NCBI RefSeq assembly: GCF_000617845.2 | Contig: NZ_DF820425.1 | Span: forward strand, 6,454,741 to 6,518,740 | Length of the DNA stretch: 64,000 nt | From: Bradyrhizobium sp. DOA9 | GTDB taxonomy: Bacteria > Pseudomonadota > Alphaproteobacteria > Rhizobiales > Xanthobacteraceae | Direction of reading: 5' to 3' | In this document: one piece after another, positions 43,698 to 52,665 of the stretch | Layout of the letters: each line of letters begins with the position of its first letter | Numbering within the stretch: the first letter of the stretch is position 1 | The notes under the pieces: model-generated | Told to the model about the DNA's origin: nothing | Database searches by the model: none | Seen by the model: the letters and a program-made list of their open reading frames with translations, nothing else | Position numbers and translations under genes: made by a program

Positions 43698-44555
43698 TCA
43701 GATGAACGGCTTGCCGCCGGTGACCGGCACCGTCGCCCCCGAGGTGTAGCTCGAGAGCGGATCGGCCAGCATGACATAGGCCGTCGCGAGCTCAGCCGGC
43801 TGGCCCGCGCGCTGCATCGGCACCTGCTTGCCGAAGTTCTTGACCCTTTCCTCCGACATGGTCGAGGGAATTAGCGGCGTCCAGATCGGCCCCGGCGCCA
43901 CCGCATTGACCCGGATGCCCTTCTCGGCCAGCATCTGCGCGAGCCCGCCGGTGAAATTCTGGATGGCGCCCTTGGTCGTGGCGTAAGCCAAAAGGCTCGG
44001 GTTCGGCATGTCGGAATTGACCGAGGCCGTGTTGATGATCGCGGATCCCGGCTTCATGTGGGCAACGGCAGCCTTGGCCAGATAGAACATGGCGTGGATG
44101 TTGATCTCGAACGTCCGCCGCCATTCGTCGTCGCTGATGTCGGCGATGTCCTTGAACGTCGCCTGATGGGCGGCGTTGTTGACGAGGATGTCGATGCCGC
44201 CGAGCTCCTCGACGGTGCGACGCACGATGGCGCGACAGTGCTCGGGATTGCTGATGTCGCCCGGGATCAGGACGGCCTTGCGTCCCTCCCGCTCCACCAG
44301 TGCCTTGACCTCGGCCGCATCCTCGTCCTCGTTCAGATAGGAGATGACGATGTCCGCGCCTTCACGCGCATAGGCGATCGCCACCGCGCGGCCGATGCCG
44401 CTGTCGCCGCCCGTGATGATGGCCTTCCTTCCAGCCAGGCGGCCGGCACCCTTGTAGCTCTCCTCGCCGTGATCGGGGCGCGGCTGCATCGCCCGCGTCG
44501 AGCCCGGCATCGGCTGCTGCTGCGCAGGATAAGGCGGCTTTGGATAATCGGTCAT
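43698..44555 (-). CDS. Short-chain dehydrogenase/reductase
   Basis: A 285-residue NAD(P)-dependent enzyme of the YhdG/YgfF-like long-N-terminus SDR group. It has a proline-rich leader (PPYPAQQQPMPG), then the cofactor motif TGGDSGIGRAVA, NNAA, a catalytic Ser in NTASVNS and YATTK with the catalytic Tyr and Lys. ATG 44555 with GGGAG 6 bases upstream is chosen over an in-frame TTG. Homologues are often stress-induced. Substrate unknown. Confidence 0.9.
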   Translation of the reverse strand: MTDYPKPPYPAQQQPMPGSTRAMQPRPDHGEESYKGAGRLAGRKAIITGGDSGIGRAVAIAYAREGADIVISYLNEDEDAAEVKALVEREGRKAVLIPGDISNPEHCRAIVRRTVEELGGIDILVNNAAHQATFKDIADISDDEWRRTFEINIHAMFYLAKAAVAHMKPGSAIINTASVNSDMPNPSLLAYATTKGAIQNFTGGLAQMLAEKGIRVNAVAPGPIWTPLIPSTMSEERVKNFGKQVPMQRAGQPAELATAYVMLADPLSSYTSGATVPVTGGKPFI

Positions 44556-44667
44556 GGACAACTCCCGGCGTTTGCTGCGCTAACGGAGCGCCGCCGAAAG
44601 TGTTCCTGGCGTTGATTCCGTCATCGCACAGCGTGGCCGTCAGCCCCAGAGATCCGATTACAGCGGC

Positions 44668-45714
44668 TTGCGGAACTCTCGGCTGGAAAAACTCCCGGAG
44701 ATCGCTCACCATGGCGTCGCCTTTGAGGACCATGTTGCGGAGAGCATCTTGAAACTCGCAGGTGTTTTGAGTGCGCCAAGATTTCTCAAGCAATCGGACA
44801 CCGGCTTGACACCTGCAGGCAAATCGAACGAGCGGATTTTCGGACTCCTGAGCGCAGCCGGCGTGTTCTGCATCTGGTCCGGCTTTCTCGTCTTCTCGAG
44901 GGCCGGCATGCAATCCGGCCTGACACCCTTCGATTTGACCGCACTTCGCTTCCTGGTCACCGGCGCCCTGGTTCTTCCGTTCGCCAAGGCCTGGTGGCCG
45001 CGCCACCTGCCGCTACACGCAATCCTGTCGATGTCGATTTTTGGGCCCGGCGTAGTCTACAACGTTTTGATGTACTTTGGATTGAAGGGGTCATCGGCAG
45101 CCTACGGAGGAGCATTCGCCAACGGCTCGCTGCCGATCTTCACCATTCTGCTGGGGTTGATTTTCGCACGGCGCGTGCCGTCCTGGCGGCAGCTCATTGC
45201 AGTTCTCATCCTGCTCGTCGGGGCGGTGCTCGTTGCTATTCCGGGCATGCGCGCCGGCGGCAACAGCGTGGGATCGGCCATCGGGTTCCTCCTCGCAGCG
45301 TCAGCTGTGCTCTCGATCTACTTTGTGGGCGTCAAGCACTGGCAGGTCGAGGCGCGCCAGGCGCTGGTCCTGGTCAGCGTGCCGAACGCGCTGCTTTTCC
45401 TGCCGGTCTGGTTTTTCTTTCTTCCTTCCACCATGCAGGATGCGCGGTGGTCGACGATATTGCTTCAGGCCGCCTTCCAGGGCTTGGGCCCCGGCTTCCT
45501 GGCGGTCATCCTGTTCTCAATTTCCGTGAGAATTCTCGGGCCTACGCCCTCGGCCGGCCTGGCTGCGGCGGTGCCTGCAAGTGCAACGCTGTTGGCGATA
45601 CCGATACTTGGCGAGGTTCCAACAACCATCGAGTGGATCGGCATCGCGATCGTCACCGCCGGGCTCATTCTGCTCCTCGGAGGCCAGTCCGAAACCAGGA
45701 GCCCATCCAAATAG
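44668..45714 (+). CDS. EamA/DMT-family transporter
   Basis: A membrane protein with ten hydrophobic segments in two EamA repeats (about 60-195 and 205-340 of the longest frame). The second repeat ends with LGEVPTTIEWIGIAIVTAGLILLLGG, typical of the family. The start is uncertain: the longest frame begins at TTG 44668 with a 55-residue non-hydrophobic leader; a later start nearer 44800 is likely. It exports metabolites in characterised relatives. The substrate here cannot be assigned. It ends 20 bases before the convergent modD stop. Confidence 0.8.
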   Translation: MRNSRLEKLPEIAHHGVAFEDHVAESILKLAGVLSAPRFLKQSDTGLTPAGKSNERIFGLLSAAGVFCIWSGFLVFSRAGMQSGLTPFDLTALRFLVTGALVLPFAKAWWPRHLPLHAILSMSIFGPGVVYNVLMYFGLKGSSAAYGGAFANGSLPIFTILLGLIFARRVPSWRQLIAVLILLVGAVLVAIPGMRAGGNSVGSAIGFLLAASAVLSIYFVGVKHWQVEARQALVLVSVPNALLFLPVWFFFLPSTMQDARWSTILLQAAFQGLGPGFLAVILFSISVRILGPTPSAGLAAAVPASATLLAIPILGEVPTTIEWIGIAIVTAGLILLLGGQSETRSPSK

Positions 45715-45733
45715 CGCGGGAGATCTGCTCCAG

Positions 45734-46651
45734 CTACGTCAATGCCGGAGCGATTGCGTCCTTCCTCGGACCAAGCCGCGCGCTACATCTGCCGTCGTCG
45801 GCCGCCGCAATCTGCACCTGCACGTCCCTGGGCTTTGCCAGATAGGGCGCGGACGTGACCAGGACATCGGCGCCGGCTGCCGCATAGGCCGCGGCATTTG
45901 CCGCGTTGACGCCGCCAGCCGCGGCGATGATCGGACGAGCGCGCGTATAGGCCATCGATGCCATGCGCTTGACCAGCGCAGCGATCTCGGCTGGCGAGAA
46001 CTTCTCGGCCTGGATCACGTCGAAGCCGGCGACGGCCGCGGCAAGCGCGGCATCGGCGGTCTTCACCTCGATCACGAGCTTCTTCTCCGACGCCGCCCGG
46101 CGCAATCGCTCGACCGCCTGAAACAGCGGCAGCTCGCCCAGAAACGCGCGGTGCTCGGGAAACACCAGCACGGTCTCGGACAGGCCGAGCCGGTGCATCA
46201 CGGCGCCACCCGCCTTCACGGCCGCCACCGCAAAGCGCTTGGTGCCCGGCACGTTCTTGCGCGTGCAGGCGACCGGGATAACAGGCACGACCGCCCGCGC
46301 CGCCTCGACGATGGCGCGGGTCTCGCTGGCGACGCCCGACCAGATCTCGACCAAGGTCTGCGCCACCTTCCAGCTCCGCAGCAGGCCTGCGGCCGGGCCG
46401 CGCGCCTGAAGGATCGGGGCGCCCTGCTCCAGCATCGCACCGGATGCGGCGAACAGCTCCACTTCGCAGCCGGCGAGCGCGATGATCTCGGCGGCATCCT
46501 CGGCGAGCGCCAGCACCATCGGCGCGCGCGCGGTGAATTGCATGACGCCGATGGCCCCGCCGATCCCGAGCGCTTCGGTGGTGAGATCGCCGTAAGGGAC
46601 GTCGTCCTCCAGCAGGCGTTCGAGCTCGGCGCGCGATGCGACGGTCGCCAT
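45734..46651 (-). CDS. modD: ModD, quinolinate-phosphoribosyltransferase-like protein
   Basis: A 305-residue protein of the NadC fold found with molybdate transport genes and called ModD. NadC-like segments are present: LLEDDVPYGDLTTEAL at the N-terminus, TRKNVPGTKRFAVAAVKAGGAVMHRLGL for the phosphoribosyl site, and the C-terminal GGVNAANAAAYAAAGADVLVT. Its biochemical role is not settled. It is divergent from modABC across 235 bases containing a NifA site. I see no sigma-54 element pointing to modD itself. Confidence 0.9.
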   Translation of the reverse strand: MATVASRAELERLLEDDVPYGDLTTEALGIGGAIGVMQFTARAPMVLALAEDAAEIIALAGCEVELFAASGAMLEQGAPILQARGPAAGLLRSWKVAQTLVEIWSGVASETRAIVEAARAVVPVIPVACTRKNVPGTKRFAVAAVKAGGAVMHRLGLSETVLVFPEHRAFLGELPLFQAVERLRRAASEKKLVIEVKTADAALAAAVAGFDVIQAEKFSPAEIAALVKRMASMAYTRARPIIAAAGGVNAANAAAYAAAGADVLVTSAPYLAKPRDVQVQIAAADDGRCSARLGPRKDAIAPALT

Positions 46652-46691
46652 GTCGTGCTTCCCTTCATTGGTGTCGGCTTGCCGACGACAT

Positions 46692-46707
46692 TGTCGGACT
46701 TCCGACA
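46692..46707. promoter_or_regulatory. NifA upstream activator site for modA
   Basis: TGTCGGACTTCCGACA fits TGT-N10-ACA exactly and is almost fully palindromic. It lies about 95 bases before the sigma-54 element of modA, a normal activator distance. The nifV site at 56.1 kb has nearly the same ten inner bases. Confidence 0.85.
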
Positions 46708-46800
46708 CGGATCGCCGGCCCCGCCGCCGCGAGCGGCGGGAAGCCCGTAGCTTTTGACGCCGTTCCTGCAAGGCGCGCACCAGCTTGCCGCCGGCTCGTC

Positions 46801-46816
46801 CGGCACGCCGATTGCT
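46801..46816 (+). promoter_or_regulatory. Sigma-54 (-24/-12) promoter of modABC
   Basis: CGGCACGCCGATTGCT matches the TGGCACG-N4-TTGCW consensus at all but the first base, with GG and GC separated by 10 bases. It points to modA, whose ATG is at 46887. With the NifA site upstream it would place molybdate uptake under nitrogen-fixation control. Confidence 0.85.
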
Positions 46817-46886
46817 GAGACCCTTCTCGCCGGCGCCTTGCAGCATCGCGCTGCGTGGAAGCCATTGCCGTCCGCTGGAGTTCATC

Positions 46887-47639
46887 ATGAAGCCGCTTCG
46901 CTCGATCGCCCTTGCCGCAGGCTTGTTGCTGGCATGCGCATCTGCGCGGGCCGCGCAGACCAACGTTGCCGTCGCCGCCAATTTCACTGACGCCGCAAAG
47001 GAGATCGCCGCCGCCTTCAAGCTGAAGACCGGACACGAAGCGGTGCTGAGCTTCGGGGCGAGCGGACAGTTCTACACCCAGATCACGCAGGGCGCGCCGT
47101 TCCAGGTGCTCCTGTCCGCCGACGATTCACGGCCGAAGAAGCTCGTCGAGGACGGCCTTGCGCTGGCAGACAGCCGCTTCACCTACGCGATCGGCAAGCT
47201 CGTGCTGTGGAGCAAGTCGCCGGGACTCGTGACGGGCGAGGAGACGCTGAAGGTCGCGACCTTTGCAAAGCTCTCGATCTGCAATCCCGCCGCCGCGCCC
47301 TACGGTCTCGCCGCCGTGGAAACCATGAAGTCATTGGGCCTCTACGATACGCTGAAGCCGAAGCTGGTGGAGGGTGCGACCATCACCCAGGCCTATCAAT
47401 TCGTCGAGACGGGGAATGCAGAGATCGGCTTTGTCGCGCTGTCGCAATTGACCGGCAGCGAGGCCGGCTCGCGCTGGGTGGTGCCGCAGGCACTCTATAA
47501 CCCGATCCGGCAGGACGCGGTTCTGCTGAAGACGGGGGCCGGGAACGAGGCCGCGCGCGCCTTCATCGCCTTCCTCAGGGGACCTGAGGCGCGCGCCATC
47601 ATCGAGAAGTACGGCTACGTGCTGGACGGGCAGAGCTGA
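46887..47639 (+). CDS. modA: Periplasmic molybdate-binding protein ModA
   Basis: A 250-residue exported binding protein; the signal ends near ARAA (residue 23). ModA features: TNVAVAANFTDAAKEIAAAF, the oxyanion-binding SFGASGQFYTQI, and ADDSRPKKLV. It delivers molybdate to ModB/ModC for the nitrogenase cofactor and other molybdoenzymes here. GGAG lies 7 bases before the ATG. modB begins 5 bases after its stop. Transcription is probably driven by the NifA/sigma-54 promoter at 46.8 kb. Confidence 0.95.
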   Translation: MKPLRSIALAAGLLLACASARAAQTNVAVAANFTDAAKEIAAAFKLKTGHEAVLSFGASGQFYTQITQGAPFQVLLSADDSRPKKLVEDGLALADSRFTYAIGKLVLWSKSPGLVTGEETLKVATFAKLSICNPAAAPYGLAAVETMKSLGLYDTLKPKLVEGATITQAYQFVETGNAEIGFVALSQLTGSEAGSRWVVPQALYNPIRQDAVLLKTGAGNEAARAFIAFLRGPEARAIIEKYGYVLDGQS

Positions 47640-47644
47640 CGCGC

Positions 47645-48331
47645 ATGGAGATCTGGTCAGCGGAGATTCGCCAGTCGGTACTGCTCACGATCGAGCTCGC
47701 CGCGATCTCGACCGCGATCCTGCTGGTGCTGGCGACGCCGCTGGCCTGGTGGCTGGCCCACGCGAAGGGTTGGTGGACCGAGATCATCGCCAGTGTGGTC
47801 GCGTTGCCGCTGGTGCTGCCGCCGACCGTGCTCGGCTTTTATTTGCTGGTGCTGCTCGGTCCCGACGGACCCGGCGGATGGATCGCAAGCTTATGGGGCG
47901 GGCGCACGCTCGCCTTCACGTTCGAAGGCCTGGTCATCGGCTCGGTGGTGTATTCGATGCCCTTCGTGGTGCAGCCGATCCGGAACGCCTTTGCCGCGAT
48001 GGGCGAGCGGCCGCTCGAGGTGGCCGCCACCTTGCGCGCCTCACCCTTGCGCACGTTCTGGACCGTCGCCGTGCCGCTGGCACGGCCAGGCTTCCTGACC
48101 GGTGCGGTGCTCGGCTTCGCGCATACCGTCGGCGAGTTCGGCCTCGTGCTGATGATCGGCGGCAACATTCCAGGGCGCACCAAGGTACTGTCGGTCGCGC
48201 TGTTCGACTATGTCGAGACCTCGCGCTGGCGCGAGGCGAGCATGCTCGCAGGCCTCATGGTGATCTTCGCCTTCGCCGTGATCCTCACCATGACGCTGGT
48301 CGACAAGCGTGCCGCGAGGGCCGCGGCATGA
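47645..48331 (+). CDS. modB: Molybdate ABC transporter permease ModB
   Basis: A 228-residue inner-membrane subunit with five or six transmembrane segments. The family patterns LPLVLPPTVLGFYLL and the EAA-type loop around LEVAATLRASPLRTFWTVAVPLA are present, followed by GFAHTVGEFGLVLMIGGNIPG. It is translationally coupled to modC through an ATGA overlap. Functions with ModA and ModC in molybdate import. Confidence 0.95.
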   Translation: MEIWSAEIRQSVLLTIELAAISTAILLVLATPLAWWLAHAKGWWTEIIASVVALPLVLPPTVLGFYLLVLLGPDGPGGWIASLWGGRTLAFTFEGLVIGSVVYSMPFVVQPIRNAFAAMGERPLEVAATLRASPLRTFWTVAVPLARPGFLTGAVLGFAHTVGEFGLVLMIGGNIPGRTKVLSVALFDYVETSRWREASMLAGLMVIFAFAVILTMTLVDKRAARAAA

Positions 48332-49695
48332 GAACAGCCGAACCCGGCCGCATCAACGCGGCCTTCCGCGGCAGGCTCGGCAATTTTGCGCTGGACGTCG
48401 AGCTCAGCCTGCCCGCGACCGGCGTCACCGCGGTCTTTGGTCCTTCGGGTTGCGGCAAGACCAGTGTGGCGCGCTGTGTCGCCGGCCTGCAGCGCATGAC
48501 GGGCGGATTTTGCGCGGTGGATGGTGACATCTGGCAGGACGGTTCGTCGTTTCGTCCCGTCTACCAGCGGCCGATCGGCTACGTCTTCCAGGAAGCCAGC
48601 CTGTTTCCGCATCTTTCGGTGCGGCGCAATCTGCTGTTCGGCGCGCGGCAGGTGGCACGCGCGCAGATTGCCTTCGACGAGGTCGTGGAGCTGCTCGGCC
48701 TTGCCGCACTGCTCGACCGCTCGCCCCGACGCCTCTCCGGCGGCGAGCGGCAGCGTGTCGCGATCGGCCGTGCCCTGCTGTCGCGGCCGAAACTTCTGCT
48801 GATGGACGAGCCGCTGGCCGCGCTCGACCGCAGCACCAAGGACGAGATCCTGCCCTTCCTGGAGCGGTTGCACGAGACGCTGTCGCTGCCGGTCCTCTAT
48901 ATCAGCCACGACATGGCCGAGATCGAGCGCTTCGCCGATCATCTTGTGCTGATGGAGCGCGGCCGCGTTGTTGGCTCCGGCCCGCTGCATAACCTCCACC
49001 CGATACCGCTGGCCGGGCGCCGCGATCGGCATGGCGATTGCCCGCCGCGACGGAACAGCGTAGGACACCGGACGAGGATGACTTCCATGCCGATCGACTT
49101 CCACGACATCGACCCGAACCGCGTCGCCGCAATTCTTTACCGCTCGCAGGACGACGTCGATGCTCTGCTCGCCGCCGTCGCCGAGACGCTGGTCCGATCG
49201 GGCGAACGGATCGGCGGCGTCGTCCAGCGCAACCTCAAGGACGGCGCCGGCTGCCAGGTCGGCATGGAGGCGATCGACCTCATGACGGGCCGCGAGATTT
49301 CGATCTGCCAACCGCTCGGCTCGGGTGCGATGGCTTGCAAGCTCGACGCAGCGGGGCTGGCCGAGGCGGCCGTTGCCGTCACGCGCGCAATCGCGGCCGA
49401 CGTCGATCTCGTCGTGATCAACAAGTTCTCCAAGCAGGAGGCCGCCGGCGGCGGCCTGCGCGACGAGCTGGCCGACGCCATCGCCGCCGGCATCCCCGTG
49501 CTCACGGCCGTTCCCGAAAAATGCCTGGACGCCTGGAACGATTTTACCGGCGGCATCGGCACCACCCTCCTGTGCGAGCGAGGTGCGATCGAAGGCTGGT
49601 GGCTGGATCTGTCGTCGCGCATCAAGCGGGCCCGCGCAGCGCGGCCGCCCGCCGATGCACCTGCTGCGTTACTTGCCGATCATCACGTCGGATGA
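48328..49695 (+). CDS. modC: ModC ATPase lacking TOBE, read through in frame to a DUF2478 domain
   Basis: One open frame of 455 codons. Residues 1-220 are the molybdate-transport ATPase: Walker A GPSGCGKT (38-45), signature LSGGE (136-140), Walker B LLLMDEP (156-162), switch His194. The usual C-terminal TOBE domain of about 100 residues is missing; instead an Arg/His-rich linker (about 222-250) joins to a DUF2478 domain (254-455). DUF2478 genes commonly neighbour mod genes and may be NTPases. The second half could also be made separately from ATG 49087, which has GAGG 9 bases upstream. A TAG in another frame at 49061 suggests that a frameshift may have joined two genes. The two parts act together either way. 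Confidence 0.85.
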   Translation: MRTAEPGRINAAFRGRLGNFALDVELSLPATGVTAVFGPSGCGKTSVARCVAGLQRMTGGFCAVDGDIWQDGSSFRPVYQRPIGYVFQEASLFPHLSVRRNLLFGARQVARAQIAFDEVVELLGLAALLDRSPRRLSGGERQRVAIGRALLSRPKLLLMDEPLAALDRSTKDEILPFLERLHETLSLPVLYISHDMAEIERFADHLVLMERGRVVGSGPLHNLHPIPLAGRRDRHGDCPPRRNSVGHRTRMTSMPIDFHDIDPNRVAAILYRSQDDVDALLAAVAETLVRSGERIGGVVQRNLKDGAGCQVGMEAIDLMTGREISICQPLGSGAMACKLDAAGLAEAAVAVTRAIAADVDLVVINKFSKQEAAGGGLRDELADAIAAGIPVLTAVPEKCLDAWNDFTGGIGTTLLCERGAIEGWWLDLSSRIKRARAARPPADAPAALLADHHVG

Positions 49696-49875
49696 CTTGA
49701 TCACGGCCGAGACGGTATCGCCGACTTGCAAGGCAAGGTCGTCCACCGCCTCGTTGGTGATCGCGGAAAACACCACCAATCCTGGCGCGAGCTCGATCTT
49801 CACATGGGCCGTCGTCGTTCCCTTGGTGACAGCAACGATCCGCCCCGGGAGAATGTTGCGGGCGCTGAGCTTCAT
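49669..49875 (-). CDS. Molbindin-like Mop protein (single TOBE domain)
   Basis: A 68-residue cytoplasmic molybdate-binding protein. The whole sequence is one TOBE/Mop domain: KLSARNILPGRIVAVTKG at the start, then HVKIEL and ITNEAVDDLALQVGD, ending SSDVMIGK. Six such units assemble into an oxyanion store in known molbindins. It overlaps the convergent modC-DUF2478 frame by 27 bases and is on the fix strand, 3 bases after fixX. It may buffer molybdate, and it could stand in for the TOBE domain missing from ModC. Confidence 0.92.
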   Translation of the reverse strand: MKLSARNILPGRIVAVTKGTTTAHVKIELAPGLVVFSAITNEAVDDLALQVGDTVSAVIKSSDVMIGK

Positions 49876-49878
49876 GGA

Positions 49879-50175
49879 TCAGCCGAACTTGAACAGCACG
49901 CCGTAACCGCCGCGGGGATAGCTCCACTCGATGTCGCCGCTCCCCTCGCAGATCACGCGGCATGTCCCGCATTCGATGCAGCCGTCGACGGTGATCTCGA
50001 CCTGGCCCTTGTCGTTGAGCTCGTAGCAGCGCGCCGGGCAGGCCTTGAGCATGCTGAGCAGCTCGGGCGACGGCGTCGTATGCGGCCGCACCTTGATATG
50101 GGCGCGGCCGGCATCGACCAGATAGCGGTTGTAGAACAGCTTGTCCTCGACACGTACGGATGGCTCGATCGACAT
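49879..50175 (-). CDS. fixX: Ferredoxin-like protein FixX
   Basis: A 98-residue ferredoxin-like subunit of the FixABCX electron-bifurcating complex. The cysteine set is in KACPARCYELN and DGCIECGTCRVIC. The C-terminus WSYPRGGYGVLFKFG is diagnostic for FixX. ATG 50175 begins MSIEPSVRVED. It is the last fix gene of the operon and likely passes low-potential electrons to the nitrogenase ferredoxin or flavodoxin. Confidence 0.96.
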   Translation of the reverse strand: MSIEPSVRVEDKLFYNRYLVDAGRAHIKVRPHTTPSPELLSMLKACPARCYELNDKGQVEITVDGCIECGTCRVICEGSGDIEWSYPRGGYGVLFKFG

Positions 50176-50215
50176 GGCCTTAAGTCTCCATCGCCAGTGT
50201 TGCGTTTCCTTGTGA

Positions 50216-51523
50216 TCAGCGCCAGGCGCGCGCGAGGCGGAAGGCATCGCCGAACAATCCGCTCCACGACCGCGCCTTGATGAACGATTTGAACGTCGTC
50301 TTTTCCTTCTCGACCTTCGGCGTGCCGTCGACGCGCAGGAAGTTCTGCATCGCCTTGGAGACCAGCTCCGGATAGGTCAGGAAGAAGTTCTGCGACTGGG
50401 TGTGCATCAGTGCCGGCATGTCCTTGTACTTCTTCAGATCCTTGATGACGAAGGACTCGTCCAGCATCTTCTTGTAGAGCGACAGGTTCTCCGCCGTCAT
50501 CGGATCCTTGCGCGACTTGACCTGGAAGATCGCTTCCGCCGCGATGCGGCCCGACGTCATCGCCAGGTTCGAGCCTTCACGATGGATGGCGTTGTTGAGC
50601 TGGGCAGCGTCGCCGACCACGACCCAGCCCTCGCCGTAGAGCTGCGGGATTGCCTTGAAGCCGCCCTCGGGAATGAGGTGCGCGGCATATTCCTTCACCT
50701 CGGAGCCCTCGATCAGCGGTGCCACGGAGGGATGCCGCTTGAAGCGATCGAGCAGGCCGTACGGCGTCTCGCCGGTGCGCTGGAAGTCGGCGACGAGGCA
50801 GCCAATGCCGAGCGAGATGCACTCCTTGTTGGCGTAGATGAAGCCCATGCCCGTCATGCCGCGGGAGATGGTGCCGGCGGCCTCGATCACCATGCCCTCG
50901 TCGCCGCGGAGATTGAAGCGGGCCTCGATGGTCTCGCGCGGCAGGAAATGCATCTCCTTCACCGCGAGCGCGACCTTGTCCGGCGTCGGCCGCTGGCGCA
51001 GGCCGGCCCGCGTGCCGAGCAGGCCGTTGACGCCTTCCGCCAGCACGACCACGTCGGCATGAATCTCGCCATCCGCGCGGTCGGTGCGCACGCCGATCAC
51101 CTTGCCATAGGCGTCCTGCGCGAGCTCGGTCACCGTCGTCTCGCACAGCACGGTGGCGCCGGCCTCGCGGACCTTCTGCGAGAACCATTTGTCGAATTGC
51201 GCGCGGATGATGGTGTAGCGGTTCGGCTTCTCTTCGTTGAAGTCGTCGGAACGATAGTGCAGGCCGGTGTGCGAGCGGTCGTCCATCATCCAGAAGCGCT
51301 GCTCGACCAGATGCCGCTCCAGCGGCGCGTCCTCGCGGAAATCCGGGATCAGCTTCTCCAGCATGTCGGCATAGAGGATCGCGCCCTGCACGTTCTTCGA
51401 GCCGGAATACTCGCCGCGCTCGAGCTGCAGCACCTTCAGGCCGCGCTGTGCCAGCGTGAGTGCCGCCGCGTTGCCGGCCATGCCGGCGCCGACGACGATG
51501 GCATCGAACTTCTCCTCGATCAT
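50216..51523 (-). CDS. fixC: FixC, FAD-dependent quinone oxidoreductase subunit
   Basis: A 435-residue flavoprotein related to ETF-ubiquinone oxidoreductase. The FAD site is VVGAGMAGNAAALTLAQRG at the N-terminus; later segments LIPEGGFKAIPQLYGEGWVVVGDAAQ and NAIHREGSNLAMTSGRIAAE are family hallmarks. GGAG precedes the ATG by 7 bases. Together with FixAB and FixX it splits electrons from NADH between quinone and a low-potential carrier for nitrogenase. It follows fixB by 16 bases. Confidence 0.97.
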   Translation of the reverse strand: MIEEKFDAIVVGAGMAGNAAALTLAQRGLKVLQLERGEYSGSKNVQGAILYADMLEKLIPDFREDAPLERHLVEQRFWMMDDRSHTGLHYRSDDFNEEKPNRYTIIRAQFDKWFSQKVREAGATVLCETTVTELAQDAYGKVIGVRTDRADGEIHADVVVLAEGVNGLLGTRAGLRQRPTPDKVALAVKEMHFLPRETIEARFNLRGDEGMVIEAAGTISRGMTGMGFIYANKECISLGIGCLVADFQRTGETPYGLLDRFKRHPSVAPLIEGSEVKEYAAHLIPEGGFKAIPQLYGEGWVVVGDAAQLNNAIHREGSNLAMTSGRIAAEAIFQVKSRKDPMTAENLSLYKKMLDESFVIKDLKKYKDMPALMHTQSQNFFLTYPELVSKAMQNFLRVDGTPKVEKEKTTFKSFIKARSWSGLFGDAFRLARAWR

Positions 51524-51539
51524 GGCGCTTCTCCTTGCA

Positions 51540-52646
51540 CTAGCTCGCGATCCGGTCGCGTGAATGCGGTGACAGCCGGGCCCGGAACGCCGCCGTCAGC
51601 GCCGGAAGCAGCCGGATGGCGTCGGTGACGATGCCCATATGCGCGAAGTCGAAGATCGGCGCGTTCCTGTCGGTGTTGATGGCGACGATCAGATCGGCAC
51701 CTTCGACGCCGACGCGATGCTGGATCGCGCCGGAGATGCCCGCGGCGATGTAGAGCTTCGGCCGGATGGTCTTGCCGGTCTGGCCGATCTGCCGGTCGGA
51801 GGTGACCCAGCCCTTCTGCACCAGCGGCCGCGAGCAGCCGTATTCGGCGCCCAGCACCGTGGCGAGCTGGCGCACCAGTTGGAAATTCTCGGGCGATCCG
51901 AGCCCCAAGCCGCCGGCGACGACAACGTCGGCATAGGCGAGATTGGACTTGGCGGAATCGCGGTCGGGCAGGAACGACAGCACCTTGGTCACGATGTCGT
52001 CCTCGACGAGACCGAGCGGGTGGCTGACGATGCGGCCGACCGGACGCGCGAGGCGTTCCGGCATCGGCATCACGCGCGGACGCACCGTTGCCATTTGCGG
52101 CCGGTAGTTCAGCGTGTAGATCGTGCAGAGCAGCGAGCCGCCGAAGGTCGGGCGCGTCGCGGCGAGTGAGCCGTCGGCATCGACGTCGAGCTCGGTGCAG
52201 TCGGCGGTGAGGCCGGTGAGCAGGGTCGTCGCCACCGAGCCCGCGAGATCGCGGCCGAGCGTGGTGGCCCCTAACAGCAGGATCTCGGGCTTGTAGGTGT
52301 TGACGACGTCGGTCAGCGCCTTGGTGTAGGACTCGTTGCGATAGTCGGTGAGCAGATCGTCGGCAACCATGTAGACGAGATCGGCGCCGTAGCAGAAGGA
52401 TTCCGCGGCGGCGCTCTGCGTCGCCTCGCCTTCGGGGCCGATCACGACCGCGGCGAGATCGACCTTGAGCTTGTCGGCGAGCTTGCGGCCGGCGCCCATC
52501 AATTCCCAGGAGACCGGATGAACCTGGCCGCGCTCCTGCTCGATGAAGACCCAGACGTGCTTGTAGGCCTTGAAGTGCTCGGGCAGCTCCTTCTTGGTCG
52601 CTGCGCGGCCGGCGGCTTGTGCGGCGGTTTTCGGTGCAGTGCTCAT
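51540..52646 (-). CDS. fixB: FixB, electron-transfer flavoprotein alpha-type subunit
   Basis: A 368-residue ETF-alpha homologue binding FAD. The C-terminal FAD domain is seen in PKLYIAAGISGAIQHRVGVEGADLIVAINTD and the family stretch VVAGGLGLGSPENFQLVRQLA. A hydrophilic N-terminal extension (about 20 residues, Ala/Lys-rich) precedes the core, as in other FixB. ATG 52646 is chosen; GAGGGGAA lies upstream. It pairs with FixA as the NADH-oxidising half of FixABCX. Confidence 0.97.
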   Translation of the reverse strand: MSTAPKTAAQAAGRAATKKELPEHFKAYKHVWVFIEQERGQVHPVSWELMGAGRKLADKLKVDLAAVVIGPEGEATQSAAAESFCYGADLVYMVADDLLTDYRNESYTKALTDVVNTYKPEILLLGATTLGRDLAGSVATTLLTGLTADCTELDVDADGSLAATRPTFGGSLLCTIYTLNYRPQMATVRPRVMPMPERLARPVGRIVSHPLGLVEDDIVTKVLSFLPDRDSAKSNLAYADVVVAGGLGLGSPENFQLVRQLATVLGAEYGCSRPLVQKGWVTSDRQIGQTGKTIRPKLYIAAGISGAIQHRVGVEGADLIVAINTDRNAPIFDFAHMGIVTDAIRLLPALTAAFRARLSPHSRDRIAS

Positions 52647-52665
52647 GGTGCTCGTTCCCCTCGCC

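Noticed and set aside
46652..46690. A NifA-dependent promoter for modD on the minus strand
   Set aside because: The NifA site is only about 40 bases from the modD ATG, and no -24/-12 element pointing to modD fits in the space.
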